DNA of 7,364 nt from Bacteroidales bacterium (GCA_031259205.1 JAIRLS010000255.1:1-7364); one strand, 5' to 3'. Shown: positions 1 through 7,153, counted from the first letter of the stretch. Notes: a model not told the origin generated them from the sequence alone. A program made the numbers and translations.

Positions 1-5
1 TGCCG

Positions 6-39
6 CAAAATTAGCATTTTTTTATTTGCGACACCCAAA
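6..39 (-). promoter_or_regulatory. Possible leftward Bacteroidota-type promoter
   Basis: On the minus strand, TAATTTTG (13 down to 6) matches the Bacteroidota primary sigma -7 consensus TAnnTTTG. A TTTG at 39-36 could serve as the -33 element. The 22-nt spacing is slightly longer than the usual 19-21. The start site would lie at or beyond the left edge, so a minus-strand gene probably begins just outside the window. The -33 element sits inside the loop of the dyad at 24-53. The motif match is seen directly; promoter activity is inferred. Confidence 0.4.
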
Positions 40-53
40 ATGGCGTCGCAAAT
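24..53. promoter_or_regulatory. Perfect 9-bp inverted repeat, possible operator
   Basis: ATTTGCGAC (24-32) and GTCGCAAAT (45-53) are perfect inverted arms. After one A/C mismatch, two more base pairs (CC 34-35 with GG 42-43) lead to a 6-nt loop. Neither strand has a U-run just after the stem: the T7 run lies on the plus strand before it. It is therefore a poor intrinsic terminator. Its overlap with the candidate -33 region of a leftward promoter suggests a binding site for a dimeric regulator. That role is inferred; the dyad itself is certain. Confidence 0.45.
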
Positions 54-286
54 ATTGCAAAGTGATGATATGTAGATAATTATAAAAAACACAGATTTAA
101 AGTGTCAAAGTCAGGAAAATATAATCGAAAAATAAAAAATTGACGACACTTATGGCTTTCGAATCAGAGACAGGCAATGATGCAGGCAGGAAACTTGAAT
201 GATAACCTTATCTGTTTCGTGATGTCGAATACAAAAATGATGACCGATATCCTTGTTATTTCATGCGTAAGGTGGAACGTTGGGGG

Positions 287-2011
287 TTACTGTTTCCGGT
301 TTGCGGGAACAAGCCGGAAAACATCCAGTCTTTCGGGCGATATGCCGTCGATATAGTGTTTTTTGCTCTTGTTCTCGGACTGCCCGCTGCGGATGAAGAT
401 GTCGGCAGACGTTTTATAATGGGCGTCGCGGACGCTGTCGAGCAGTAACAGATATCCCATGACGATGTTACCGGCCATCTCTACCAGACGGCGGGCATGG
501 AAGTCGAGATACTCGTTGTTCTTGGGAGCCATAACGGTGGCAACGGCCGCTTCATATTCGTCGGTCATTTCTTTCAGGATGCCGTGCAACTCTTTCAGAG
601 AGTGCGTTATTTCAGCCGGCTCATACACCTCGCGGATATGTCGCAGGCATGCGCCTGTGGTAATGCCGCGTATGGCGGCTACTACCTGCAATTGCGTGGT
701 TCCTTCGTAGATGGAGGTGATGCGGGCGTCGCGGTAGATGCGTTCTGCCGGATAATCCTTCATGAAACCCGATCCGCCGTGAATCTGGATAGCGTCGTAT
801 GCCAGCCGGTTGCAATATTCGCTTGCCATGCCTTTCAGCAGGGGCGTAAAGAAATTCGCCAGTTTCCGGTACGATTTCATCTCGGCGTTTTCTTCGGGTG
901 TGAGTGCGCGTTCGGCGGAAATGTGTTCCAGCGTCTTGTATATGTCCACAAAACGGCAGGTTTCGTAGAGCAAACTGCGCGAGGCATCCAGTTTGGCTTT
1001 CATGCCGGCAAGTATTTCGTACACGGCGGGAAACTCAATAATGGCTTTGCCGAACTGTTTCCGTTCTTTGGCATAGGCCAGCGCTTCGCGGTAAGCGGCT
1101 TCCGAAATACCTGTGGACTGTGCGCCGATGCCCAGCCGTGCGCCGTTCATCAAGGCCATCACGTATTTGATAAGCCCCATCCGGCGGGAGCCGACCAGTT
1201 CGGCGGGAGCGTCCTTGAACACCAGTTCGCAGGTAGGCGACCCGATGATACCGAGTTTATGCTCGATACGGCGTACTTTTACGGCCATGTTTTTGCGGTC
1301 GTAGATGAACATTGACAAGCCGCGGCCGTCGGTAGTGCCTTCTTCCGAACGCGCCAGTACAAGGGCTATATCGCCGTCGCCGTTGGTGATAAAGCGTTTC
1401 ACGCCGTTGAGCACCCACGAACCGTCTTCTTTTTGAGTGGCTTTCAGTTGAACGGCCTGCAAGTCGGAACCGGCGTCAGGCTCGGTGAGATCCATCGCGC
1501 AGGTTTCGCCCCGGCACACGCGCGGCAGGTAGTGTTCCTTCTGCGAAGCGTCGGCAAATTCGTTGATGGTTTCCGCACAGTCCTGCAAGCCCCACACATT
1601 TACAAAACCCGCATCGGCACGCGACACCATGTCGGCAGCCATCGTATAGGGTATCACGGACAGGTTCAGTCCACCATACCGGCGCGGCAATGTTATCCCC
1701 ATCAGGTTGGCTTGCCGCAAAGCATCAAGATTTTGTTGCGTCCCGCGGGCATACACTACGTGATTGTCCACTACCTGAGGGCCTTCGACGTCTACCGACT
1801 CGGCGTTCGGCGCAATGATGTCGCCGCATATCGCGCCGATCACTTCCAACACCTTGTCGTAACTGTCAATAGCATCTTCGTAATTAAACGGGGCAAAGTC
1901 ATATTGGTCCTTTTCCGTATAATTGTTCTCACGCAACTCAATCACACGTTTCATCAGCGGATGCGTAAGATGAAACTTCAAATCCCGGTTGTCCGTATAA
2001 TAATTAGCCAT
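287..2011 (-). CDS. Acyl-CoA dehydrogenase, extended ~570-aa form (FAD enzyme)
   Basis: This is a complete 574-residue protein of the acyl-CoA dehydrogenase superfamily, which oxidises the C-alpha/C-beta bond of an acyl-CoA with FAD and passes electrons to electron-transfer flavoprotein (family knowledge). The order is: N-terminal helical domain (about 45-165); middle beta domain starting at the flavin-contacting AMDLTEPDAGSD (172-183); C-terminal helical domain (about 280-450) with the signature QIHGGSGF plus downstream D, R and D (409-428); and IYEGT (434-438), whose E436 is at the position of the catalytic base of medium-chain enzymes. A further ~120 residues follow, as in the longer bacterial and very-long-chain-like forms. 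The ATG at 2011 gives a normal N-terminus and lies just downstream of a TAnnTTTG box; an A-rich leader replaces a Shine-Dalgarno. No etfA/etfB genes lie next to it here, although Bacteroidales homologues are often near them. The substrate (short-chain, branched or long-chain) cannot be read from the sequence. Confidence 0.95.
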   Translation of the reverse strand: MANYYTDNRDLKFHLTHPLMKRVIELRENNYTEKDQYDFAPFNYEDAIDSYDKVLEVIGAICGDIIAPNAESVDVEGPQVVDNHVVYARGTQQNLDALRQANLMGITLPRRYGGLNLSVIPYTMAADMVSRADAGFVNVWGLQDCAETINEFADASQKEHYLPRVCRGETCAMDLTEPDAGSDLQAVQLKATQKEDGSWVLNGVKRFITNGDGDIALVLARSEEGTTDGRGLSMFIYDRKNMAVKVRRIEHKLGIIGSPTCELVFKDAPAELVGSRRMGLIKYVMALMNGARLGIGAQSTGISEAAYREALAYAKERKQFGKAIIEFPAVYEILAGMKAKLDASRSLLYETCRFVDIYKTLEHISAERALTPEENAEMKSYRKLANFFTPLLKGMASEYCNRLAYDAIQIHGGSGFMKDYPAERIYRDARITSIYEGTTQLQVVAAIRGITTGACLRHIREVYEPAEITHSLKELHGILKEMTDEYEAAVATVMAPKNNEYLDFHARRLVEMAGNIVMGYLLLLDSVRDAHYKTSADIFIRSGQSENKSKKHYIDGISPERLDVFRLVPANRKQ

Positions 2012-2029
2012 TTTTCACTTTAAAAAGTA

Positions 2030-2037
2030 CAAAGATA
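2030..2037 (-). promoter_or_regulatory. -7 box of the acyl-CoA dehydrogenase gene
   Basis: On the minus strand TATCTTTG fits TAnnTTTG, the Bacteroidota primary sigma-factor -7 element, 18 nt before the ATG at 2011. It would give a very short leader ending AAAGTGAAAA. No good TTG lies 19-21 nt upstream (a T-run is there), so only the -7 half is supported. Confidence 0.5.
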
Positions 2038-2229
2038 GATCATTTTCCCGAATAAAAAAAATCTGCCGTCAAACCGTTTTTTTTCAGACACTTATAATTC
2101 AAGACCGGGCAACGCGGCAGGGGCGCAAAATAACGCCTCAAAAAAATTGAACCGGATGACGCAACGTTTTTTTTCTTTTCCATCATATTAATATATGTTA
2201 AATGCTTTATTATTTTTATAATTATCAGG

Positions 2230-2712
2230 ATGAAAAAAATAGCTTTATTACTGTTGATGACGGTGTTCGTCGGTTCATGGTATATGGACAGATATGAAAG
2301 GGACGCCACTTACAGGGCAATTTTTATGAGCCGGTCGAATTTGGAAAATTCCGTCTCATACATTCCGGGCGAGCGGGAGTTGAAGAATACCGGAAAAATT
2401 TACTGCCGCGCTCCGTATATTTATATCAACGAACGTTATAAAGGGGTGCATGTGATCAACAACAGCGATCCTGCCCATCCCGTTTGCGAAGGTTTTATTC
2501 TGGCGCCCGGATGTATTGACATGGCAGTGAAGGACAACATCGTATATTTGGACAATGCGGTGGATCTGGTTGCGTTCGACCTGACCAGCCGGACGGTTAC
2601 GGAGCGCATCAAGGACGTCTTTCCGGAACCCAAGCCGCCGCACGATTTTTATTACCGGCCCTACGACCGTCCGGAAGGCTATGTACTGGTAGAATGGAGA
2701 AAAATCGATTAA
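2230..2712 (+). CDS. Short LVIVD-type exported protein, first gene of envelope operon
   Basis: This 160-residue protein starts with a signal-like segment: KK at 2-3, then a hydrophobic run to about residue 16. The sequence V14-G15-S16 is what normally precedes a lipobox cysteine, but residue 17 is Trp (TGG at 2278-2280), so lipidation is not expected as written. From about residue 54 it shows beta-propeller-like LVIVD repeat patterns: VHVINNSDPAHPV (73-85) and the weaker LVAFDLTSRTV (113-123), followed by an FPEPKPP turn and a YVLVEWRKID end. Homologues I recall in Bacteroidota share the GKIY...YIYINE...GVHVI...P core, with no biochemical function known. One or two repeats are too few for a closed propeller, so it may pair with the next gene product, 14 bp downstream. 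The ATG at 2230 follows TTATCAGG without a spaced Shine-Dalgarno, and no convincing promoter was found upstream. Confidence 0.8.
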   Translation: MKKIALLLLMTVFVGSWYMDRYERDATYRAIFMSRSNLENSVSYIPGERELKNTGKIYCRAPYIYINERYKGVHVINNSDPAHPVCEGFILAPGCIDMAVKDNIVYLDNAVDLVAFDLTSRTVTERIKDVFPEPKPPHDFYYRPYDRPEGYVLVEWRKID

Positions 2713-2726
2713 TTAATTTTACAGAT

Positions 2727-3488
2727 ATGAAAAAAATAGCTTATATATCCGTCGCCTGTATAATGGTTTTGGTCAATTGTTCAAAATCCGATAGCGGCGC
2801 AGGTGACAGTTCTCAAGGAACAGGCGGTTCGATGGCGCGTTTTGCCATACAGAACGACGTCCTGTACACGGTATCCTCCGACATGCTGCAATTGTTCGAC
2901 CTTACCGACGCCGCCCATCCGAAATACATGACATCCAAAAACCAAAAGATAGGTTCCGATATCGAAACGGTTTTTCCGATGGATACCCTCCTGTTTGTCG
3001 GCTCTCAAAGCGGCATGTACGTGTATAATGTTACCCGGCCGAAGTTTCCCCAGCGGCTGGGGGAAGTTTCCCATATCCGCAGTTGCGATCCGGTGGTGGC
3101 GCAAGGCAACTATGCCTACGTAACGCTGAACACCAACGAAAACTGGTGCGGTACCAGCCCCAACAACGTATTGCAAATATACGACATCAGCAATCCCATG
3201 AATCCGAAGTTGAAAAAAACCCTGAATCTATTAGGGCCTCAGGGACTTGGCGTTGACGGGAATAAACTGTTTGTATGCGATAAAGGCCTGAAAGTATACA
3301 ACATTTCCCAGCCCGAAAACCCCGTATGGGTAGACGATCTGTATGAAATTGACGAGGCGGACGTCAGCGCAGCTTATGACGTAATCCCCATGGACGGCCT
3401 GTTGATACTGATCGCCGACGAAGGGCTTTACCAGTTTGATTATACAGGCGACAAATTGACATTCGTCAGCAAAATAATAACGAAATGA
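2727..3488 (+). CDS. LVIVD-repeat predicted lipoprotein
   Basis: This 253-residue protein begins at the ATG at 2727, preferred over an in-frame ATG at 2694 that would lie inside the preceding gene and put 11 extra residues before the signal sequence. A lipoprotein signal is likely: KK at 2-3, a hydrophobic run, then L15-V16-N17-C18. Asn at -1 is uncommon, so this is moderate evidence. A Ser/Gly/Asp-rich tether (19-35) follows. Four LVIVD-type repeats are visible: LQLFDLTDAAHPKYM (54-68), MYVYNVTRPKFPQRL (97-111), LQIYDISNPMNPKLK (149-163) and LKVYNISQPENPVWV (188-202), with a degenerate fifth near 234-248. Such repeats form beta-propeller blades, used in other proteins for binding. The conserved MARF, RSCDPVVAQGNYAYVT (118-133) and GLGVDGN segments match a Bacteroidota family I recall as uncharacterised. 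It lies 14 bp after the upstream LVIVD gene and overlaps the downstream barrel gene by 4 bp, suggesting co-expression at the cell surface. Confidence 0.85.
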   Translation: MKKIAYISVACIMVLVNCSKSDSGAGDSSQGTGGSMARFAIQNDVLYTVSSDMLQLFDLTDAAHPKYMTSKNQKIGSDIETVFPMDTLLFVGSQSGMYVYNVTRPKFPQRLGEVSHIRSCDPVVAQGNYAYVTLNTNENWCGTSPNNVLQIYDISNPMNPKLKKTLNLLGPQGLGVDGNKLFVCDKGLKVYNISQPENPVWVDDLYEIDEADVSAAYDVIPMDGLLILIADEGLYQFDYTGDKLTFVSKIITK

Positions 3489-4156
3489 GCATTATGAAAA
3501 AATGGACAATATTAACGGCAGTAAGCCTGTTGGCAGGGATTGCATCTGCTCAGGACGTCGTCCAACAGCCGCGCATTAACAGACTGACTTTTGCCGTTCA
3601 GCCTTTGCCGATATTCCTTTGGGGAGTGCGGACGGATATGGAAGTAAGAATCGGGAACACCCGTAGCTGGCTGCAAATGGGCGCCACGATTTACCCGTTT
3701 ACCTACAGGGAGGAAGCGGAGAGAGATGTCTGGGAGTATGGAATAGTGTCCGGCGACGAGTACCATTCCATGTGGGGAGGCGGGCTGAATATAAATTACA
3801 AATATTTTATCCACCGGTTGCTGTATGTGGCAGGAGGGCCGTCATACCAATATTCCAACGTCAAATACTGGGGAAATTACTGGACTGACTTCACGGAAGA
3901 CGGACTGACCTATCACGAACGCAAATACGATTTGGCCCGGCAGCAGATACACCGGCTGGGGGCTGGCGTTTATTTCGGTCATCAAAGAATCACTCGCCAT
4001 TCGTTTCTTTTTGACGTATATGTCGGGCTGGGCTACCATTACGGCATACCTCGCTATAAAGACATGAGAGCGTTTGATTCTACCCAGTTTTCCTTCGGAT
4101 ACAGAGGCGTCGTCTTTCTGGCGGGCATCAGGTTGGGAGGCGGAATAGCATACTAA
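3485..4156 (+). CDS. Small predicted outer-membrane beta-barrel protein
   Basis: This 223-residue protein has a clear signal peptide: KK at 5-6, hydrophobic 8-19, and a type I cleavage site ASA|Q after residue 22. The mature part has repeated amphipathic, aromatic-rich stretches typical of outer-membrane strands, such as LTFAVQPLPIFLWGV, SWLQMGATIYPF, YVAGGPSYQYSNVKY, LGAGVYFGHQRI, FLFDVYVGLGYHYG and VVFLAGIRLGGGIAY. It ends in Tyr, as barrel proteins recognised by the BAM machinery often end in an aromatic residue. Length suits about eight strands. The first ATG (3485) overlaps the previous stop as ATGA, which suggests translational coupling; the ATG at 3494 gives the more standard MKKW signal start and is equally possible. 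I cannot assign a transported substrate. Placement after two LVIVD proteins suggests a shared envelope function (inference). Confidence 0.75.
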   Translation: MSIMKKWTILTAVSLLAGIASAQDVVQQPRINRLTFAVQPLPIFLWGVRTDMEVRIGNTRSWLQMGATIYPFTYREEAERDVWEYGIVSGDEYHSMWGGGLNINYKYFIHRLLYVAGGPSYQYSNVKYWGNYWTDFTEDGLTYHERKYDLARQQIHRLGAGVYFGHQRITRHSFLFDVYVGLGYHYGIPRYKDMRAFDSTQFSFGYRGVVFLAGIRLGGGIAY

Positions 4157-4200
4157 CGTTTTCGGGCTTTGTCAGGACTCCGGATCCGGCCGCAGGAGCT
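4157..4200. other. 44-bp convergent spacer, weak terminator candidate
   Basis: This short gap separates the ends of the plus-strand envelope operon and the minus-strand mutS2. It contains the perfect 10-bp palindrome CCGGATCCGG (4180-4189) and an imperfect CTCC/GGAG stem (4177-4180 and 4195-4198) followed on the plus strand by CTTTATTT, which runs into mutS2. This could be a weak intrinsic terminator for the operon, but the stem is interrupted and the U-run broken. No clear terminator for mutS2 was seen. Confidence 0.25.
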
Positions 4201-6675
4201 TTATTTCACTTTTACCACTGTGACGCCGGAGCCTCCCTGCCGTATATCCTCGTCGGCGAAGGAGTCCGTTGCGGGAAAGTCTTTCAGGAATTGCCGGATC
4301 ATCTCCCGTAAGATGCCGTTGCCTTTGCCGTGCAGGATACGTACTTCCCCAATGTTCAGCATGGCGGCTTCCGTGATTAATTTTTCTACTTTAGTCAAGG
4401 CTTCTTCCGTACGCATCCCCCTCACATCGACGGATGATTTGAACTGTTGCCGTCGGGCGGCGGTATTGTACATCTGGGGTGCGGCGGCGCGGGCGGCGGA
4501 TTGGCGCGGGCGAGGCTCGCCGCCGGAAATCTTTATCAGCCGTTCCGCCTGAAAGACGCTTAACAGTTGTCCGAATGCGACGGTAATGTGCATCCCGTTG
4601 ATTTTCACTATTTCGCCGGAGAGGTCTTTGCCGTCCACCCGTACCATGTCGCCCTTGCGGAGGGTGGTGTCTTCCGGTTTCCGGATGATGGCCGGGTTCC
4701 CGTTTTTTTCCACCGTTTTTTTCCGGTTTTCCCTTTTCTGTTTTCTTTCTTTCAGTTGGGCTATTTTTCGCAAAATCTCGTCTTCCTTATTTTCTGCAGG
4801 CTGCATCTGTTCCTTGAATGTTTCCAGTTCCTTTCGCGCGGTTTTGACGCTCTCCCGTTCTGCCTGCGTTTCTTTAATCGTACGGACGGTCTGCTCTATG
4901 ATGCGATTGCTATCCGCCAGTATTTGCCGCGCTTCTTTTTTCGCATTTTCGATGATGGTTCTGCGTTCCTGCTCTATTTTTTCCAGTTCGGCAAGTTGCC
5001 GGACAGAGATTTCGTCCAGTTGTTTTTCCTGTTTACGGACATTCTCCCGTTTATGTTCCCAGTAACGTTTGTCCTGTTCTATTTCCAGAAGGTATTGTTC
5101 AAAGTCGACATGCTGGCGTCCCGCCTTGTCTGCGGCGTCGGCAAGGATATTTTCCGGAATCCCTGTTTTTTTAGCTATTTCGAAGGCGAACGAACTGCCG
5201 GGCTTGCCGGTTTCGATTCGGAACAGGGGCTGCATGTGCCGGCTATCGTACAGCATGGCTGCATTAACGATCCCTTCCGCAGAAGAAGCGTAATGTTTCA
5301 GGTTGCCGTAATGCGTGGTGATGATTCCCCACACGCCTTTGTCGTTGAGATTCGACAGGATGGCTTCGGCAATAGCGCCTCCCAGCGTCGGGTCGGTACC
5401 GGCGCCAAATTCGTCAATCAGTATCAGCGTGCGCGAGTCGGCTGTTTCCACAAAATATTTCATGTTCAACAAATGCGAGCTGTAAGTGCTCAAATCGTTG
5501 TCGATGGATTGCTCGTCGCCGATGTCGATACAGATGGCGTTGAACAGCCCCATTTCCGAATTTTCGGACATCGGCGCCAGCAGCCCGCATTGAAACATGT
5601 ACTGTACCAGTCCGGCCGTCTTCAAAGAAACGCTTTTCCCTCCTGCGTTGGGGCCGGAAATCAACAAGATGCGTTGCTTTGCGGTCAGGGCAATATCCAA
5701 GGGTATTACTTCCCGTTTTTCTTTTACAAAATTCACATACATCACCGGATGCCGCACTTTTTTCCATTCAAATGCCTGCTGATTGCGGAATATCGGTTTG
5801 ACGGCCTTCAGTTTGAGCGCCAACAGCGCTTTTGCACGAATAAAATCGATTTCGCCAAGAAAAGCAAATGCGTGAAGCAGCCCTTCGATATTTGGCCGCA
5901 ACCGGTCGGCGAAGGAAGTCAGAATACGGACAATTTCACGCTGTTCGGCAAAAAAGAGTTCGCGAACGGCATTGTTGAGGGCTACTACTTCGGCAGGTTC
6001 GATGTAGGAAGTGCGTCCTGTTGCGGATTCGTCGTGTACGATGCCGTTGATTTTCCGTTTGAACGAGCTGTTCACAGGGATAACGGTACGGCCTTCGCGG
6101 ATGGAAGGCGTTACGCCTTCGTCCACCAAGCCGTCTGCCTGCGCCTGTTTGAGGATGCGTTGCATGGTTCGTGCCACAGAGGTCTGTTTGGAGGCGATTT
6201 CCCGCCGTATGTCGGCCAAAGCCGGAGATGCGCCGTCGCGCACCTGCCCGTGGCGATCAAGAAGGTGGTCGATATTTTTAACAACGTCGGGAAAACAGTT
6301 TACATCGCCTGACAAACGGCGCAACAACGGATATTGTTCCCGAGAGCGAAAGAAAACAAGTATTTCGCGAATGGTTTCCAACGCCTTTCCTAACGCAAAG
6401 ACATCCTCCGTGTTGGGAAAAGTTCCCGGAACGGCAATATGATGCAGCATCGGCATCGCATCGAAAAAATCATGATCCGGAAAACCATTCTCCATCAGGC
6501 ATATCTGTAAAAACTCATGGGTCTGTCCCGTTAGCAAGTCTATTTCGTCGAAAGACGTCAGGAAGGAAAGCTCGTCCGCTTTCCGAATCCCCAAAGGCGA
6601 CAAACATCGCTCCTTCAACCACTCGCGGATATGCGAAAAACCGATTTTTTCTTCAAAATTACAGGGATATATCAT
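4201..6675 (-). CDS. mutS2: MutS2: MutS-type ATPase with C-terminal Smr domain
   Basis: This complete 824-residue protein has the full MutS2 architecture. It starts directly with helical core and clamp regions (about 1-300), lacking the mismatch-recognition domain of MutS. The ATPase follows, with Walker A GPNAGGKS (341-348), DLSTYSSHL (394-402, ABC-signature-like), Walker B LILIDEFGAGTDP (417-429, D421/E422) and the switch His in TTHY (H455). A long charged coiled coil covers about 525-655. A small beta domain follows (about 670-716), then a Pro/Arg/Ala-rich linker (721-734), then Smr (about 748-824) with VDVRG (usually LDLHG or LDLRG) and LHGKGNG (781-787). In other bacteria MutS2 binds branched DNA and limits or modulates recombination. 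In Bacillus subtilis it also acts on collided ribosomes, so its role here could be either. The ATG at 6675 sits just after a TAnnTTTG box; the leader is A-rich with no Shine-Dalgarno. No partner gene is adjacent. Confidence 0.97.
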   Translation of the reverse strand: MIYPCNFEEKIGFSHIREWLKERCLSPLGIRKADELSFLTSFDEIDLLTGQTHEFLQICLMENGFPDHDFFDAMPMLHHIAVPGTFPNTEDVFALGKALETIREILVFFRSREQYPLLRRLSGDVNCFPDVVKNIDHLLDRHGQVRDGASPALADIRREIASKQTSVARTMQRILKQAQADGLVDEGVTPSIREGRTVIPVNSSFKRKINGIVHDESATGRTSYIEPAEVVALNNAVRELFFAEQREIVRILTSFADRLRPNIEGLLHAFAFLGEIDFIRAKALLALKLKAVKPIFRNQQAFEWKKVRHPVMYVNFVKEKREVIPLDIALTAKQRILLISGPNAGGKSVSLKTAGLVQYMFQCGLLAPMSENSEMGLFNAICIDIGDEQSIDNDLSTYSSHLLNMKYFVETADSRTLILIDEFGAGTDPTLGGAIAEAILSNLNDKGVWGIITTHYGNLKHYASSAEGIVNAAMLYDSRHMQPLFRIETGKPGSSFAFEIAKKTGIPENILADAADKAGRQHVDFEQYLLEIEQDKRYWEHKRENVRKQEKQLDEISVRQLAELEKIEQERRTIIENAKKEARQILADSNRIIEQTVRTIKETQAERESVKTARKELETFKEQMQPAENKEDEILRKIAQLKERKQKRENRKKTVEKNGNPAIIRKPEDTTLRKGDMVRVDGKDLSGEIVKINGMHITVAFGQLLSVFQAERLIKISGGEPRPRQSAARAAAPQMYNTAARRQQFKSSVDVRGMRTEEALTKVEKLITEAAMLNIGEVRILHGKGNGILREMIRQFLKDFPATDSFADEDIRQGGSGVTVVKVK

Positions 6676-6688
6676 CGCTATTTTTCAA

Positions 6689-6696
6689 CAAATGTA
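6689..6696 (-). promoter_or_regulatory. -7 box of mutS2
   Basis: On the minus strand TACATTTG matches TAnnTTTG, 13 nt before the mutS2 ATG. It resembles the box before the acyl-CoA dehydrogenase gene in sequence and in closeness to the start codon. No TTG at the expected -33 position was found, so support rests on the -7 element and its position. Confidence 0.5.
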
Positions 6697-6853
6697 CGGA
6701 TTTTTGGAAAAAAATTACTGCTGTCCGGTTAAAAAAACAAGAATTTATTCGGTTACCTCTTTTTGACCCTGCTTTAAACAACAGGACAATTTCAACAGAA
6801 AAAAGATATAATGCTAACAATCATCTAATTGACTCGCGCCTTCCGAATCAACC

Positions 6854-7030
6854 ATGAAACAGGAAGGGTGTATATTTTCCTCTGCTGCTACAGAAGCTGT
6901 TTTTCCCCTACGGGAAATAAAAGTGGCGTGTCTGTGCATTTTTCTATTGACCTTATTCCCGCAGGGATTAATATCAACCGAACGAAACAAGCTCACGAAC
7001 ACCTTGTATAAAATACAGGGAGAGGAATAG
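6854..7030 (+). pseudogene. 58-codon ORF, possible 5' remnant of a membrane or exported protein
   Basis: This ORF runs ATG (6854) to TAG (7028-7030). After a polar start it contains IKVACLCIFLLTLFPQGLIS (22-41), a convincing hydrophobic signal or anchor segment. STERNKLTNTLYKIQGEE (41-58) follows, an amphipathic helix-like stretch that stops abruptly. The arrangement resembles the N-terminus of Bacteroidota TPR-containing sensors or regulators, where a signal segment precedes helical repeats. That resemblance is an impression, not an identification. It ends 64 bp before the repeat region, so the rest of the gene may have been lost. No clear promoter or ribosome-binding site was found. It could also be a genuine small membrane peptide or a chance ORF. 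Confidence 0.3.
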
Positions 7031-7094
7031 AAAAACGGTTAATTCTTTTTTTGAGGTGCTATGAAAAACAATTCTTCTGACCTCCACTATAGCG

Positions 7095-7126
7095 CGAAGG
7101 CACGAAAGCACGAAGGCACGAAAGTA
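7095..7126 (+). repeat. Short tandem repeat, four copies of CGAARGCA
   Basis: Four head-to-tail 8-bp units read CGAAGGCA, CGAAAGCA, CGAAGGCA and CGAAAGTA. Only the final unit departs from the pattern, at one base. Viewed another way, it is a 16-bp unit present about twice. It marks the boundary between the AT-rich stretch and the hairpin cluster. In frame it would read as ARKHEGTK-like peptide, a low-complexity string I recall from spurious ORFs in environmental genomes, so coding is doubtful. Confidence 0.75.
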
Positions 7127-7135
7127 GAGGCAAAA

Positions 7136-7153
7136 GGCTTTCGCCTGAAAGCC
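7136..7153. repeat. Hairpin 1: perfect 7-bp inverted repeat
   Basis: GGCTTTC (7136-7142) and GAAAGCC (7147-7153) are perfect arms around the loop GCCT. The right half contains CCTGAAAG (7144-7151), the same 8-mer found at the centre of the hairpins at 7173-7189 and 7242-7256. There is no U-run after it on either strand. Confidence 0.75.

Noticed and set aside
24..53. Intrinsic terminator for the acyl-CoA dehydrogenase gene
   Set aside because: On the minus strand the stem is followed by an A-run, not a U-run, and it lies more than 230 bp after the stop codon.
497..1315. 272-codon open frame on the plus strand
   Set aside because: It is antisense to the acyl-CoA dehydrogenase, with no recognisable motif. 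The minus-strand protein has all family signatures.
2040..2309. 89-codon open frame on the minus strand across the divergent spacer
   Set aside because: It overlaps the start of the LVIVD gene, is rich in Ile/Lys/Asn as expected from AT-rich spacer DNA, and shows no domain.
4509..4521. GGCGA/TCGCC hairpin inside mutS2
   Set aside because: It falls in the GC-rich codons of the Pro/Arg/Ala linker (residues 721-734) and is explained by that low-complexity coding.
4567..6312. 581-codon open frame on the plus strand
   Set aside because: It lies entirely antisense to mutS2, whose motifs are complete. Its translation is rich in Phe, Cys, His and Arg with no domain, as expected of a mirror frame.
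6763..6812. TTGACC and TATAAT as an E. coli-type promoter
   Set aside because: The spacing is 38 bp, far from 17, and Bacteroidota use a different primary promoter consensus.
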